From Membranipora membranacea (taxonomy: Eukaryota; Bryozoa; Gymnolaemata; Cheilostomatida; Membraniporidae), in contig OU612067.1 of NCBI GenBank assembly GCA_914767715.1, forward strand, positions 8,308,001 through 8,372,000: 64,000 nt of DNA. Reading direction: 5' to 3'. Below are positions 1 through 11,769 of the stretch, piece by piece; the first letter of the stretch is position 1; each line of letters begins with the position of its first letter. The notes under the pieces are model-generated. The model did no database searches and was not told where the DNA came from. It saw only the letters and a program-made list of their open reading frames with translations. A program made the translations under genes and the position numbers.

Positions 1-64
1 TTGTATTGACCTCAACTAAGCATCCACTTGATCAAGTTACTGAATTGTAAGCAACCACGAGTAT

Positions 65-310
65 CAGGATTCAAGAGTCGTTAACACAGTCTTTGACCTT
101 GCAAAATTATCATCCTAATAAAGCATCAAGAAGTTTACTATCTTTGAGTACTCAAAGATACTTTGAACTAGAATTGTGAAAAAGTCGAATATATCATCAA
201 GAGTCTTTAGCGCAGTCTTGACATTGTAAAATTATCACTCTATAAGCATCAAGAATTTTATTATCTTTGAGTAGTCAAAGATACTTTGAACTAGAATTAT
301 GATAGGTCAA
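65..310. repeat. Imperfect tandem repeat, 126-bp period, two copies
   Basis: Two copies of a ~126-bp unit lie head to tail. Landmarks CAAGAGTC (at 72 and 198), GCATCAAGAA, and TCAAAGATACTTTGAACTAG recur at the same spacing with scattered substitutions and small indels. Each unit contains a short internal palindrome around ATCTTTGAGTA/CTCAAAGAT. No coding frame is open across it. It may be the edge of a longer array that starts before the window. Confidence 0.75.
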
Positions 311-2586
311 TTAAAGTATCAAGAAAAAGTTAAAGCCAAATTTGAAGCGACCTAGAGCTATTCTCATTCCAAACAGAGAAGTGAATTGAAGTCTGTAACC
401 TATCAATTGGTTACAAGGCCTGTGATTCTAATACAACTGCCGGTGTCACCTTGTTGAAGTTCCAGGCACTAAACAAAGTCCGACAACCTTGTTGTTGGAA
501 TTCAAATCTCCACAAATAAGTGAGATTATTTAGAGATAATTACGCAATATATATATTAAACTACGAACCACAGGCTAATATTTATTATTGCCACGAGTTC
601 ATAAACCACATACAGTTCTCAATCGCCTTGTGGTGCATGAGTATTGTCTCAAGCTTATAACAAGCTTTCTGCTAGCCCAATTTAGGGATACATGCGGTTG
701 ATTGGCAGCCCTTTTAATGACTAAGGAGCCAACTTCTCCTTAGTTCAAGAGTGGTCAGACTTATAAACAATTCTATGGGTTTCACTAAACCTGGAAAGGG
801 AAGCCAGCTGTTCGTCTCTTGAAATTTAACTGACACGTGTGGTTAATTGAGTGCTACCAAATTTACACACACACACAGAACCTGAATGACATCATCGAGA
901 TATTCACTCATAGATTTTATAGAAGGATCAAACAACTCCAAATTGAATACACAAAACTAAATAACTAAATTCAATAATTAATAACATGTTTGAACTTGAA
1001 GTTATTCAGAGTAACTTCCTTTTCGTTCCTCACAGCATATACTTTATAAGTATATGCGAGGAACCTTTTCCGTTCCTCACACCTATTGTGACCAATTGCA
1101 TTTAATGAAACTTTTTTTTTATAAAATAACACTCTAGAATGGGGCAAATCATAGTTATCTCATATTAAAACAAGAGATTGGACGGCTTTGGTGCAAGGTG
1201 ATGCAACACCGATATAGAGCCAAGGTAATTGCATGTCATGTCACATATGGCTATGGCTAGCCTGTCTTGACAATAGAATAAAAAAATACAAGTTGAGCTC
1301 ATTTTGGAAATCCCAAGGACCAATTGACACTCACTGAACATTATAAAATTCAGTCAACTGAACATCCTATTAGCACACTCACACCCATTGAAGTGGACGC
1401 CCACTTAACACTTGAAATACGTGTTAAATGTAGTGGGCCGGCCACTTTACAGTGCATTATCATTTTGATTAAATGAAAAAATGGATTGTCATTTAACAGT
1501 AACATGCAGGCGGGCGTATAGCAAAGGTGGATGGCCATTTGGCAGTGGCAATGAGTGGACGGCCTTATGTGGACACTTATTTATCTCAACAAACCCATAT
1601 GAGCATTCAATTTCTTATTCCATATCTTTATTATAACCTTATTATGGACTGGATACAATGATTGCCATGCCTACTAGCCTACTAGCCTTACTTCTCTGAC
1701 AAAGACATTTGTGTATGCATCATCACGAATTTATCACTTTAGACAGTTTTCTACCAAGGACCATAATATATAGCATATATAATATAGGTCCAAGAAGAGA
1801 CTTGTCAACAGAGGAACAACCTACCAAGACTAGAGTCAACAGACCTACCTACTCAGCATCAACCTGGAACCAGAGGCTAGTAGTGCAACCCCCTAGTTCG
1901 AGCTTGATGCTGAGCATTGTCTGTTGACTCGTTGGTTCCCCTGGTGATGGATGATTACAGTGAGTGAGAGAAGTAGTAGTAACAGTTAGCTAGTACCAAG
2001 GGTGTGACTGAAAAATAAAGCTACATTGCATGATTTTTGTAAACCTTGTGGTCAAAAACCTCTATAAATAAACTGCTGTGTTATCCAAGTGAGTCACTCA
2101 CCCTAACCTTTGTGAAGTTCCTGAGTTTTTGATCTCTGCAAAGGTAGTAAAGGTAACTCAGATATGTCTCTCTAGCTCATTGGTGTTCACTATCTATGTA
2201 TGTGTACCCAGGGAGTCACAGAGAGGGAGTGGAGACGAAATGTAGCCTGTGACTTAACAAGGCTGTTTCCAAGGGTTTTACTAATGGATGCAGGTCTATG
2301 TTCCGCTCGGATCTATGTTCCGTATGTGTTTATGTTCCGCTGATTTTTTGGGTCTTTAGTCCGCTGCTCCTGCCTATACTCAATGCCCATATTATGTTTC
2401 GCCCTAACTGATACTTGATAACTCCAAAAAAAGGCAACTCCCTATAATAAAAAAGAGAACACAGGGAGAGCGGGAATCATAGCAAGACCCAATCGTTATC
2501 AATGCACCAATGAGTTAGTAATACACTTGAGCTCAACCATTTAAGTTAGGTTTGGCAATATGCCTTATCTTCTCATTGGGATTTAT
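311..2586. other. Intergenic stretch without recognisable gene
   Basis: No open frame here has splice sites or a family resemblance. Small items seen: a short CA run near 870-885, a perfect-looking hairpin around 1025-1062 (arms GTTCCTC and GCATATACTT with complements), a segment at 1420-1565 containing the motif GGATGGCCATTTGGCAG that recurs near 11 kb, and at 2285-2365 a cluster of GTTCCG words that recurs in inverted orientation near 13.6 kb. The short open frames at 1350-1538 and 1709-1927 look random. Confidence 0.5.
1025..1062. repeat. Short hairpin palindrome
   Basis: Arms containing GTTCCTC and GCATATACTT are followed by their complements AAGTATATGC and GAGGAAC, separated by a few bases. 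A second GTTCCTCAC word follows at about 1074. No gene is adjacent, so it is probably a repeat remnant rather than a regulatory element. Confidence 0.5.
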
Positions 2587-2924
2587 CATGGGCGTCACAA
2601 GGATTTACCAAGGGGTGCTCCTTTTAGCTGTGGAGTATTTAGTGGCATGTGTATGCGGGGAGGGTGCGGGAGGGGCGCCGTCGGAAATTTTTTGAAATTT
2701 GAGACCCAAAAAGAGACATTCTGGTACATACCAGCCAACTTTTATGGATGAGCAACACCAAGCATGATACCAAAAATATTTAACAGCAACAGCCTCTTGC
2801 CCGGGCCCCGATTGAAAGTTCTAGCGATAAAAGAAAACATTGAGTTCCAATTGTTAAAAAAAAAAATTTCCAACCTCCCAAGGGGTGCACCCTGAGCACC
2901 CCTTCTGACGCCCATGGGATTTAT
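2579..2924. mobile_element. hAT-like MITE, 330 bp, with 8-bp target duplication
   Basis: The element runs from 2587 to 2916. It begins CATGGGCGTCA and ends with its exact complement TGACGCCCATG, giving an 11-bp perfect terminal inverted repeat. Both sides carry the 8-bp direct repeat GGATTTAT (2579-2586 and 2917-2924), as expected for hAT-superfamily insertion; hAT ends also often read CAnGGGCGT. Inside the ends, GGGGTGC words occur on both sides in opposite orientation. There is no transposase frame, so it is a non-autonomous element. The intact ends and target duplication suggest a fairly recent insertion. Confidence 0.85.
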
Positions 2925-3015
2925 CAACCTTGACATCACGCCATTTTTAATAACCGATGGAATTTGCATTACAAAAGTTTATGCTGTTCTGAATGGGCAT
3001 TAAAAACAGGCGCTG

Positions 3016-3137
3016 GCAACAGGTGTTGTAAGACGTGTGGCCTGTGCTGTATGGGACACGTCTTACATCACTCAAGGCCTATACAGTTTTGTTGTGTTCC
3101 ATACAGCACCTGCCACAGGTCTTATAACACCCGTTGC
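3016..3137. repeat. Inverted repeat with 44-bp arms
   Basis: Left arm 3016-3059 and right arm 3094-3137 are reverse complements with about six mismatches over 44 bases (shared words GGTGTT, TAAGAC, TGTGGC, GTGCTGTATGG). The 34-base loop has no gene. It lies about 100 bp beyond the hAT-like MITE but shares no obvious sequence with it. Confidence 0.75.
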
Positions 3138-3746
3138 ACCTCAGGAAGTTGTATGAGTGTTTAATGGAACTGAGTAAATAAAATGCATTTAGTACCCAAC
3201 ACTGCCTGCACCATCAAACTCTCTAATATGATATTTTTTATAAAATTGGGGACATAGTTGAAACTAACAGTCGGGCAGCATATTAAACGGCAAAGTTACT
3301 GTTGAAATACAGATCTGATAATTTCACGCTGGTTATCGTTATGCCGGCTGTTGCTGCCGAGTAAAAGACTCTTTGGTGAAGCTTTTTTAGCAAAATCCTG
3401 ACAAACAAACGTTGCTCAAAATCTTCGCTCCTTTAGTCTTTCAATTTAGACAAATTCATTTCCAAATTGTCCATTCAGAATATGGTTCCATCATGCAAAA
3501 AGCAATATGACTTGCAATTTGACATGTTACGGGCGGAATAATGAGATAGCGATTTTAATGCTTTTTAATCAAACACCAGTTGTCTCCTCTCTCTCCATGG
3601 ATAGACAACTAGCTGATAGTTATAATAATAAAAATTCATTATAAAAAACACTTGTCAAAATTTTTGATTTCTAGACATTGAACATTTTCAATATAAATCG
3701 TTTTCATTGATACTTATCACTGAGTTAAATGAAAAATCTAGCTTAG

Positions 3747-4255
3747 AATAGACAGTTTTCTGAGCTCTTATTTATGCCTCAGTTCGGAGTTGTCCTCTCT
3801 CCAGTTTGGTACTTTTAACCCACGCTGCATAGGAAAAACCTGCTGAAAGAGGGTTATCTTGAAAACCGCTTATGTCAGGATCAAAATGAGTTTTGATTCA
3901 GAGTCTGCACCATTGAAAACCCTGTGAGACAGGGTTTCCAAATCATTGGAGGCTTGAATGTTAAATATATTTTAATTTTAGTGACGAAGCACATGAAAAA
4001 TTCTGCCAAATTGTCCGCAAAACAGGCAGAAAATGCTATAATTGACTATCCAAATACTAAAATCATTTCCAAAACTATGTCCATATGAGTTTTCAATGGC
4101 GCAGACTCTGAATCAAAACTCATTTTTATCCTAACAAAAGCGGTTTTCAAGATAAACCTCTTTCAGCAGGTTTTTCCTATGCGGCGTGAGTTAAAAGTAC
4201 CAAACTGGAGAGTGGACAACTCCAAATTGAGGCATAAATTAGAAAACTGTCTATT
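3747..4255. mobile_element. Fold-back element with ~175-bp inverted arms
   Basis: The element starts AATAGACAGTTTTCT and ends with the exact complement AGAAAACTGTCTATT. The arms stay paired for about 175 bp each (roughly 3747-3935 and 4080-4255), through words such as CAGTTTGGTAC / GTACCAAACTG and AAACCTGCTGAAAGAGG / CCTCTTTCAGCAGGTTT. The middle ~145 bp is not paired and has no coding potential. No clear target duplication was identified. It is best described as a long-armed MITE of unknown superfamily. Confidence 0.8.
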
Positions 4256-4819
4256 ATTATGATAGCTTGTCAATTTTAGTGACTTAAGCGGTAAAATGCC
4301 TCTTTTTGCAGACGAAAAGATGGTACACAATTATTATATTGTTAAGCAGTGAAGCAGGAAAAGTTCCATCTAACATTTGATGTTTTTTAATGTGACTGCA
4401 ATTATAATAGTATAATCAATGAGTTTTCAAACACTAAATCAACAGTTTGTGTCATCATAGTCTCTAAGAGAAAAGTTTCAGAGATAGGCACACTCTCTAA
4501 TGTAGCTCAGCCCCTCTTAAAGTCACCTGCAAAAAATTGTCTCGCTTCTATTCATAAGTACATAAAAATTGTCATGAGACTGTTTGGAAATAAGGTAACC
4601 GGTTCAAACATATTCTGAACTGGGTAAAAACTGATCCAATATAATTGAACAGTGAACACATATTTAATCGATAAAATCAATCTACATAGGATGTTTTTAT
4701 TTTACCTTCATTAAATAAGAGGTCCTTTTTCCCATGTTTTGAATTCAGAGTTTTAGCCCATTATCAGTTAGGAGCGGAATGATTCAAGGACCATACATGT
4801 TCCTCTGTTATAGATTTGT

Positions 4820-4851
<32 letters not shown>

Positions 4852-5467
4852 AACATGATATATATACACATAGTATTTATATGAAACTTAACTCTACAAC
4901 AATGAACTAATTGGGTTTCCCTAGATCATGTTTATGAATGAATGTGAGAGGTTACCAAAAGTTGAGATGTAGGAATTATGTTTGCTTAGTTTTTGAGATA
5001 TAAATTAAATATTGAGGAGGGGCACCTTGTTTATATCAGTCAACATGGTAATGAATATGCGGACTGTTTTCAGATTTGCCATGTTATCACTGTATACTGT
5101 TACCCCTACAGATGTCACAGCTATTGGGGGTAGTTACATGTTGAGTTGGTGAACTGAAAAATCTAGAACCTGACAAGACCAAACTCATGAGTACTAGTGC
5201 TGCGGATCTGTATTTTTTATATCATAACAGCATCATCCTCGTTTACTGTTGGAATTGTCCAAACAGAGTGATCATGAATTTACGACAGGCGAGTTCTATG
5301 CTAAAAGTATGCATGTAATTGCAGTAATTATTGACAGGGCACAATTAAACTAAGACAATCTGCTTGAAAGAGACAGCTGACAGCGCAACCTTGATGGTGA
5401 GCTTTCTGGTCAAGGGACCTGATATGAGCGCTTCTACATTTCTTTTCTTGTTTGAATATGAACTTGC
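4256..5467. other. Intergenic, with AT microsatellite
   Basis: No coding exon was recognised. A perfect (TA)n run lies at about 4827-4850. The remainder is AT-rich unique-looking sequence with stops in all frames. Confidence 0.5.
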
Positions 5468-5820
5468 TTGACATGAAGGAAACATTGTTGCTGCCGATTT
5501 TTGCTCTGATCTGTTTCATTTTATTGTTTAATTTTAAATATATGGAGGCGTGTATATTGAAAATTAGATCATTTTTGGAAGCAGAAACTCTATTTATGAC
5601 GATCTCTGCAATCAATAGATTCAGCAACACTAGCTAAAAAATTTGACATGAAGGAAACATTGTTGCTGCCGATTTTTGCTCTGATCTGTTTCATTTTATT
5701 GTTTAATTTTAAATATATGGAGGCGTGTATATTGAAAATTAGATCATTTTTGGAAGCAGAAACTCTATTTATGACGATCTCTGCAATCAATAGATTCAGC
5801 AACACTAGCTAAAAAATTTG
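5468..5820. repeat. Exact 175-bp tandem duplication
   Basis: Unit one (5468-5642) and unit two (5643-5817, with the shared end AAAAAATTTG to about 5820) appear identical base for base. Each starts TTGACATGAAGGAAACATTG and ends CTAGCTAAAAAAT. No divergence is visible, so the duplication is very recent, or it is an assembly artefact. The unit has short open frames on both strands (for example 5452-5637 plus), but they resemble no family and carry no splice context. Confidence 0.9.
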
Positions 5821-6930
5821 CCAAGTTGAAGATGTATCATTTACCAATCGTCATTTGATTATAGAACCATGGTATAACTTATCATATCAATTTGAATCAC
5901 AAGGTACTGGTGTGAGTGTATTTGTAGATTTCAAGATCAAAGAAACTAATAAAAATCAAACGTGATACTAGATCAACGCTAAAATTGCAGGAATCAAATC
6001 TACTCATTGGATCGAACGAAACCATGAACAGGTCTTCAAGAAGCCCAAGCCGGTGTAGTGTATCTGGTTGCTCATTTTAATACATGAAGATTTTTTGCAA
6101 GGGTCATTTCAGGTAAACAGTATCACCCACTTAACTCGACAACTCTGCTGTTTGCTGCGTTGCAAATGATGCTGGTGGTGGCGTCAAAACCATTTTGATT
6201 GCACAGTGGAGTGCATTGAATTCAATTCAATTTCTCTCAATTTTTCTAGACCACATAACGCTATACTTTGGTACCCTGCAGCGAATATAACATAATACCC
6301 TGATGTAGTATATTTTTCGATGTTGTAGAGGTGCTCCAAAACCAGGGGCAAATCCATTGGAGAAGGCCATCATTGACATACATAATATGAAAAACAATTC
6401 AAGTTCCCAGGTTTCAGATATCAATTGTCATTTAATGAGGTTGTATTTTACGACATGGTGAGATGTGTTGGAATTGAAAGATCAGTAGTTCTCCTATAAT
6501 ATTTCAATAAGCAAAAATCAATGCCCATAATGCGGCAGACGAAATACATGTTATGTCTGGTTGCCAAAACTATGTTTATAAAAGCAATTTCACATGATAC
6601 TTTTTTATGTATACCCGAACATAATTTAGGTTCTTACTCCTTAGATGGCTGCAAGTGCGAGTTTGTGGCATTACATTACACCTATTCACTTTTGTTTGAT
6701 AATTTTTGTAAGGAATTTGATGATGTGATGCCACAAACTTGCATAAACAGCTATCTGAGCACTTTTAACGGATCAGAATGTCAAATTGGAGTTGTCTGCT
6801 ACGTGTTGTTGAGCAGACAATTTGAAAGAAGCTTGGCTTTAGCTGCACAGCATATTCCCGAGATCAATTGCTGCAGGACTCAGGCCAAAAGCAAGAGCTA
6901 AAATTGACGAAAATTTGTCGTTGGATGATA
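5821..6930. other. Intergenic; one unrecognised open frame
   Basis: A 126-codon open frame lies at 6521-6901 (plus). It is not recognised and overlaps an imperfect inverted repeat (GCAAGT...GTTTGTGGCAT near 6650 and ATGCCACAAACTTGC near 6730), so chance openness in a repeat is likely. Nothing else was seen. Confidence 0.4.
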
Positions 6931-7640
6931 GCTCGGCCACCAGACTACCTGTCGAGAAGCTCTGCAGGTTTAGCAGTACCCTGGTGTCCAGCATGTGCAA
7001 TATAGGCACTACACAACTAGCAGGTACATCAAGTCTATCATTAAACATGAGACAACCTTTGTACGCGGGCAATTTATGACTGCTTGTTTCTTCGCCAACC
7101 CTCGACCAAATACTGCTTGAATTTAACTGCGACTTCGTCAGTCACAGTGGCTTCAAACGCCTCTATTTCATGTATATCAGGGACTAAGTCCTCACAAATA
7201 CTGTTAATATAGTACTCAACAGCTGCGCAGTGCTTCACACTGGCTGCACTCTAAGCCTCGTTGGGTCGGCTCAAACTATCGGCAACAAACATCTTAACAC
7301 CAAAATTTGTATATCCATACCTCATTATCCTCATTTTCAACCTTTGCACCCTCGGTGGTAGATCACTCAGATCTTTACCACCTAGAATTTGTACCAAGGG
7401 TTTATGGTCCGTTTCAACTTCAAACTTTCGACCTATAATATACTAGTCAAACTGCCCACATGATGACAAGAGTTTCCTTCTCCACCATCGAAGAGCGCGT
7501 CTAAGTGTCAGTCATCTTACGCGAGGCATATTCCAATGGTTGCCAGATATCTTTACCAGATTCCTGGAGCAAAACAGCACCAAACGCGCTGGATATTGAT
7601 AACAATCGCAACTTGCATATTATTAGGAAGTTGCTTAGTC
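6920..7640 (-). pseudogene. Ty3/gypsy retrotransposon pol relic (RNase H to integrase start)
   Basis: Read on the minus strand, this stretch gives the RNase H end of a Ty3/gypsy polyprotein. A frame with ALGAVLLQESGK and EYASRKMTDT (near 7610-7510) is followed by ETDHKPL (about 7418-7395), then DLPPRVQRLKM and the hallmark ADSLSRP (about 7290-7263). Downstream comes a linker (DIHEIEA, VTDEVAVKFKQY) and an integrase zinc-finger-like start (GCLMFNDRLDVPAS, about 7050-7010). Stops and frameshifts break the frame, no LTRs were found, and gag, protease, polymerase and integrase core are absent. This is a dead fragment of an element whose family copies itself by reverse transcription in the nucleus and cytoplasm. 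Confidence 0.8.
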
Positions 7641-10250
7641 CTTGGTTTAAAAAAGACAAAATTTTGGTTATCCATCACTCATTACATTGTATTGAAGCTG
7701 TTATACTTTATCAAAATACACCATTAATAAAATAATCGTAGGAAAGAATTTTAAGCTTTATTCTCAGGGAGAGGAATAAATAATTACCGGAAAATACATT
7801 TGAGGTTTGGCTGAGATCTATGGGAGCACATAGGATAGAGTTCCATTTTCCCCTATGGGGATTATATAAAAATTATTGAAATGGACCAAAATAGAAATCC
7901 TCGTTCTTAAATCATTATAAATGGCTACAACGCCCATAATTCTAAAAAAGAAATAAAGATTACAATATCCAGAAAGCTAGCTGCAACATTGATTGGCATC
8001 GCAGAGCAGCCAGAAAAATAACTATTAGTATTAGGTTATTATGGGATTATCATGTAAAAGGTACTATGCAATAACTAGCCACTAAAGATGCATGTAGTTT
8101 TAGCTACTGAGTGGGTACTAGTGTAAAATTAGGTCATTAGGTCATTTTGTGTATAGGTTTGTCATAATTATCTATATGGGTATTTCTATCCCTTGTCCGA
8201 TATGAGGGAGGGTAGTGGTGTGAGACTGCACATTTCAGAAAGGTAATTGACACCCTAACTCAAGACTGTTAGACAATTTTTTCTTTCATGTGTGTTTATT
8301 GCTAGAGATAAAATTGATAACATATATAGATAAAGTTCAATTGAGTATGACTCAGAGAAAGGCAAAAAAAGATTAAATCAAAAAATGTAGATAATTGCAA
8401 TAGAAATATGTCAAAAGCAAAGCGACAGTCTTATAGCCTGCGCTAGAGCGTAGACAACCCAATTGTAAAGCTTGAAGGTCAAATACGAGACACACGTACA
8501 GGACAAGTGCCCCTTCCAGCTGCAGTCATCACTGCCCCCCCAGACAGGGAGCCAGGTGCGCGGGCACACAAGCCTGAGACCCCATCTCCACCCCCTTTAG
8601 GTGCTTGTTGTACAGTGACAAGCGAGAGCACAACAAGGACCTCTCATCCCGATTGGTTAGCTTTTTTTAGTAGTTGAGCATGTTTTAAAGTACAAATTCA
8701 AATATCATTTGAATTCACATGATTCCTTATGTTTTAAAAATGATGTGACATTTTCTCTGGGATTTTTGTTCAGAATAACATGTACATACTTTTTTTGAAG
8801 AATGGAAACTGAAATGGAATCTTCATCTGTGTCGTGGCCCCAGAATTCAAGTTTTTAAATTAAATGTGGGTAAAAACAACGGTAATACAAGTCAACCATT
8901 GTTTTGCTATCAAAATAAGGGAGAGCTGCCCTAATCAATGTTAAAATAAGGTTGAATTTTCGGCAGTGGTCCACGAGGTGATTCATATCAGTTACATTAG
9001 AGTCAAGAATAATGCCTTAAAAATTGTGTTTTACAGCTGAGATCAATTTTATAGTCCACCAACACAATTTGCCTTTTTGGCGATTTAAAAAGAATTTAGA
9101 ACGTTTTTGAATAATTTAGAGTGAGCCTGTTGGCCATGCACCAAGTTTCAACTTTTGAAATTTCTTGTCTTAATAGGTTCATTACAGATAGACAGCCTCT
9201 TTGATGTCGGTAGACTAAGAATGTTCCACACAGTATAGTTGTAGAGTTGTCGTTAGAGAAGTGGCGACTTTTGAGTCAGTTCAGTTGGTGTTGGTTTATG
9301 TTGCTCGGCGTGTTATGGGACATGAGCAGGGAGATCTCTCATAACAAGAGGGGAAATTGAACCCAGGACCTCGTGCTATCAAAACTTATAACAACTGACA
9401 ACAAATTTAGGTATTGTGATTGTAAAAATACTTTGTTTCTGATTGCTATAAATAAAAATATAAACACTTCCACAGAGAGAAGCTATTTTTTGGTTACAGT
9501 ACTTATGGAATGAAAATGAAAGTAACACCTTTGTACATACCCATATCTCAATATGCGATAGGCATGATGGACACTACCTCCAAGCGGCTCAACACCTCAG
9601 CTGATAGTTCACATCCCCATACATATCACTTCTATTTACCAACCAGCATTGTAGGTCACTCTGAAATAGTGTGAAGATGAACAGATGGACACTTTCTCAT
9701 CTTAGCACTGGTATCCTGTCATTAGGGATAGGGTGATAGGGTGATGAGTTGATGCAGACCTCTCAATCAGGACATATTATGTTTTTCGGTACCAAAATAC
9801 CTTGATTGAAACTTTGAACCAAAATAGTTTATCCGCAAGGGTAGTTGATATGATGTACATTCAATGTCAAAATTTTTACTGCCCAACTGCGAATTACCAT
9901 ATGCATTATGTCTTTCAGCTTTGTTTTTTTTTCAATCCTCATATTGTACCTTCTGGGCTTATTATGGGGCAAAGGCAAGTGGTATTTTTCACGTTCATGA
10001 TAACTTAACAAACCTGATGTAGATTGGTGGAAATCATCTCAAGTCGCAGCCAAACGCACAACTAATTTTCTCCGCATAGGATCTGATAAAAATAAAGCAA
10101 AATAATTATGACTTTATGTATATACCTTCATGTCCTGGTGTGCTATGGCAAGAGACCAATTCTTAGCTGGAACAGGTAGGGGGCAGGATAAAATATGAAA
10201 ACTAGCAAAAAAGTCAAGAACAAGACCAACAGTTATTTCTGCAATAGAGG
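7641..10250. other. Intergenic, no gene seen
   Basis: No exon-like frame was recognised. A locally GC-richer block lies at about 8430-8640. A tRNA-like B-box on the minus strand near 9350-9380 (GGTCCTGGGTTCAA read in reverse complement) suggests an old SINE scrap. The rest is AT-rich sequence with stops in all frames. Confidence 0.45.
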
Positions 10251-10299
10251 TGGTTGTATTGTAGATATTATGATATTATGAAAAATTCGCTTGAGGAAT

Positions 10300-10900
10300 G
10301 TACAATCCTGTGCAAGACTCAGCCAGACCCAATCCTGGATAGAGACGGGTTCAGCGACAGGCAGAGCATCCGGCCGGAAAAAACTATGCCACAGACTGTC
10401 ATAAAACCAGAGAGAACCAGACTATGCCAAGGCATCTCCCTTGTTGGGGACCTTGTGGAAAGTAGGCGAGCGATGTAGACAATTATCAAGCTAGCGGCCC
10501 TAAACATTGCTACACTCACAGATAAGAGTAGAGAGATAGCTGATAAGATGGTGAGGCGTAACATATGCCTACAGGAGACCAGATAGGAGGAGAAAGGCCC
10601 GGAGGAAAGGCAAGATACATTGATGATGGCATCAAGCTGTACAACAGTGGCGGGATAAGACCAAGGAATGGTGTGGGATGAGTCATGTAACCAGGAAATC
10701 TGAGGGGATTATCAATTTGAACTTGGTGACCAAAAGGCAGACCTATCGTTTCTGCCTATGCAAACAGCAAGACTGTGAGGAGGAGGCGAAAGACAGATTT
10801 TGGACAGAGTTTGTTGCAGTGCTGCAGAGGACCTTATCTTGGCCGGAGACATGAACGGGCATACTGAAGTGCAAGTTGATCGCTTAGAGGCAAATGTGCA
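10300..10900 (+). pseudogene. LINE endonuclease-domain relic
   Basis: Plus-strand frames between about 10478 and 10870 resemble the start of the apurinic endonuclease domain of a non-LTR retrotransposon. Visible pieces are AALNIATLTDKSREIADKM, ICLQETR, then SAYA and finally LAGDMNGHTE, matching the family order NvrTL...LQETR...SAYAP...GDfNgH. Successive pieces are in different frames with stops between them, so the copy is inactive. The endonuclease of such elements nicks target DNA to prime reverse transcription. No reverse transcriptase follows; the next LINE sequence, at 11.8-12.9 kb, is on the other strand. Confidence 0.65.
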
Positions 10901-10904
10901 ATAA

Positions 10905-11480
10905 AATGTAAATGGCCATCAGCAACATATCTCCATAAAAGGGCCATCCGCTTATGACAAATACCCATGCGGCAATGCTAACTGGCCATCCATTTCACCT
11001 TGTATCAATCTCGAAGTGTGACTGTAACAAACCCATCCGAATGGCCATATGGCAACTGATGGTTGCCAACTACTCATCCATATTGGCTTGGAGCAGTAAC
11101 AAACTCATCTGCATGGCTGAGGATAGACCAGAGATGTGTGGCGGATGGCCATTTACAGAAAACATTTTTAGTACAACAGCTTGTAGCAGTAATACTTTCT
11201 GTAACAAACCCATTTGTATGGGCTTGGAGCAGAAACTTTTGGTGTAACAAACCCAACCAAATGGGCTTGGAGCATTAATATTTGCTGTTACAGCCCTATT
11301 CAGATGGGGTTGTCGCCCCGATGATGAGTGACGACAATCCATCCTCTTCTGCTACATACCAATCCACCTTTGTCAAATACGTGCCTGGATGCCTTTCATG
11401 TAACCGGATGTCTATTTGGCAACTAACAGATGGCGATGCCAGGCAGACATCTAGCGGCTGCCAAATAGACATTCGGATGC
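10905..11480. repeat. Degenerate repeat cluster with ATGGCCAT and AACAAACCCAT motifs
   Basis: Short related blocks recur many times: GAATGGCCATATGGCAAC, GCGGATGGCCATTT, GTAACAAACCCAT and GGCTTGGAGCAGTAA, at roughly 50-110 bp intervals. The region ends with an inverted pair, CCGGATGTCTATTTGGCA (11404-11421) and its complement at 11459-11476 with one mismatch. Because the motifs are near-palindromic, both strands show similar short open frames, which should not be read as genes. The same motif family appears around 1520-1545. Confidence 0.65.
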
Positions 11481-11769
11481 AACACCAAAACAAAAGTTAG
11501 TCAACATCAAGACAAGAGAATATGATACGACTGAGAACTAACTAAACTTCAGTTCATTGTTGATAAGCAGAAACAGAAAGAAAGCATTTCTCTTTGCGGA
11601 CATGCCTATATATAGGCCTGAAGTTACCACTGAACTCAATTAAGCATACCATACTTACTTGATACTAGTAGAGTATTTATTGAAGTTTCCAGTATTTTTT
11701 CAGGCTCGTCTACCGGTAATAAACCCGTGTCATAGATCGTATAACCAGATTTTCACCATTTGCTGTAAC

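Noticed and set aside
5328-5805. Open frames on both strands of the 175-bp duplication
   Set aside because: Identical in both units, no family, no splice context; openness is duplicated by the repeat.
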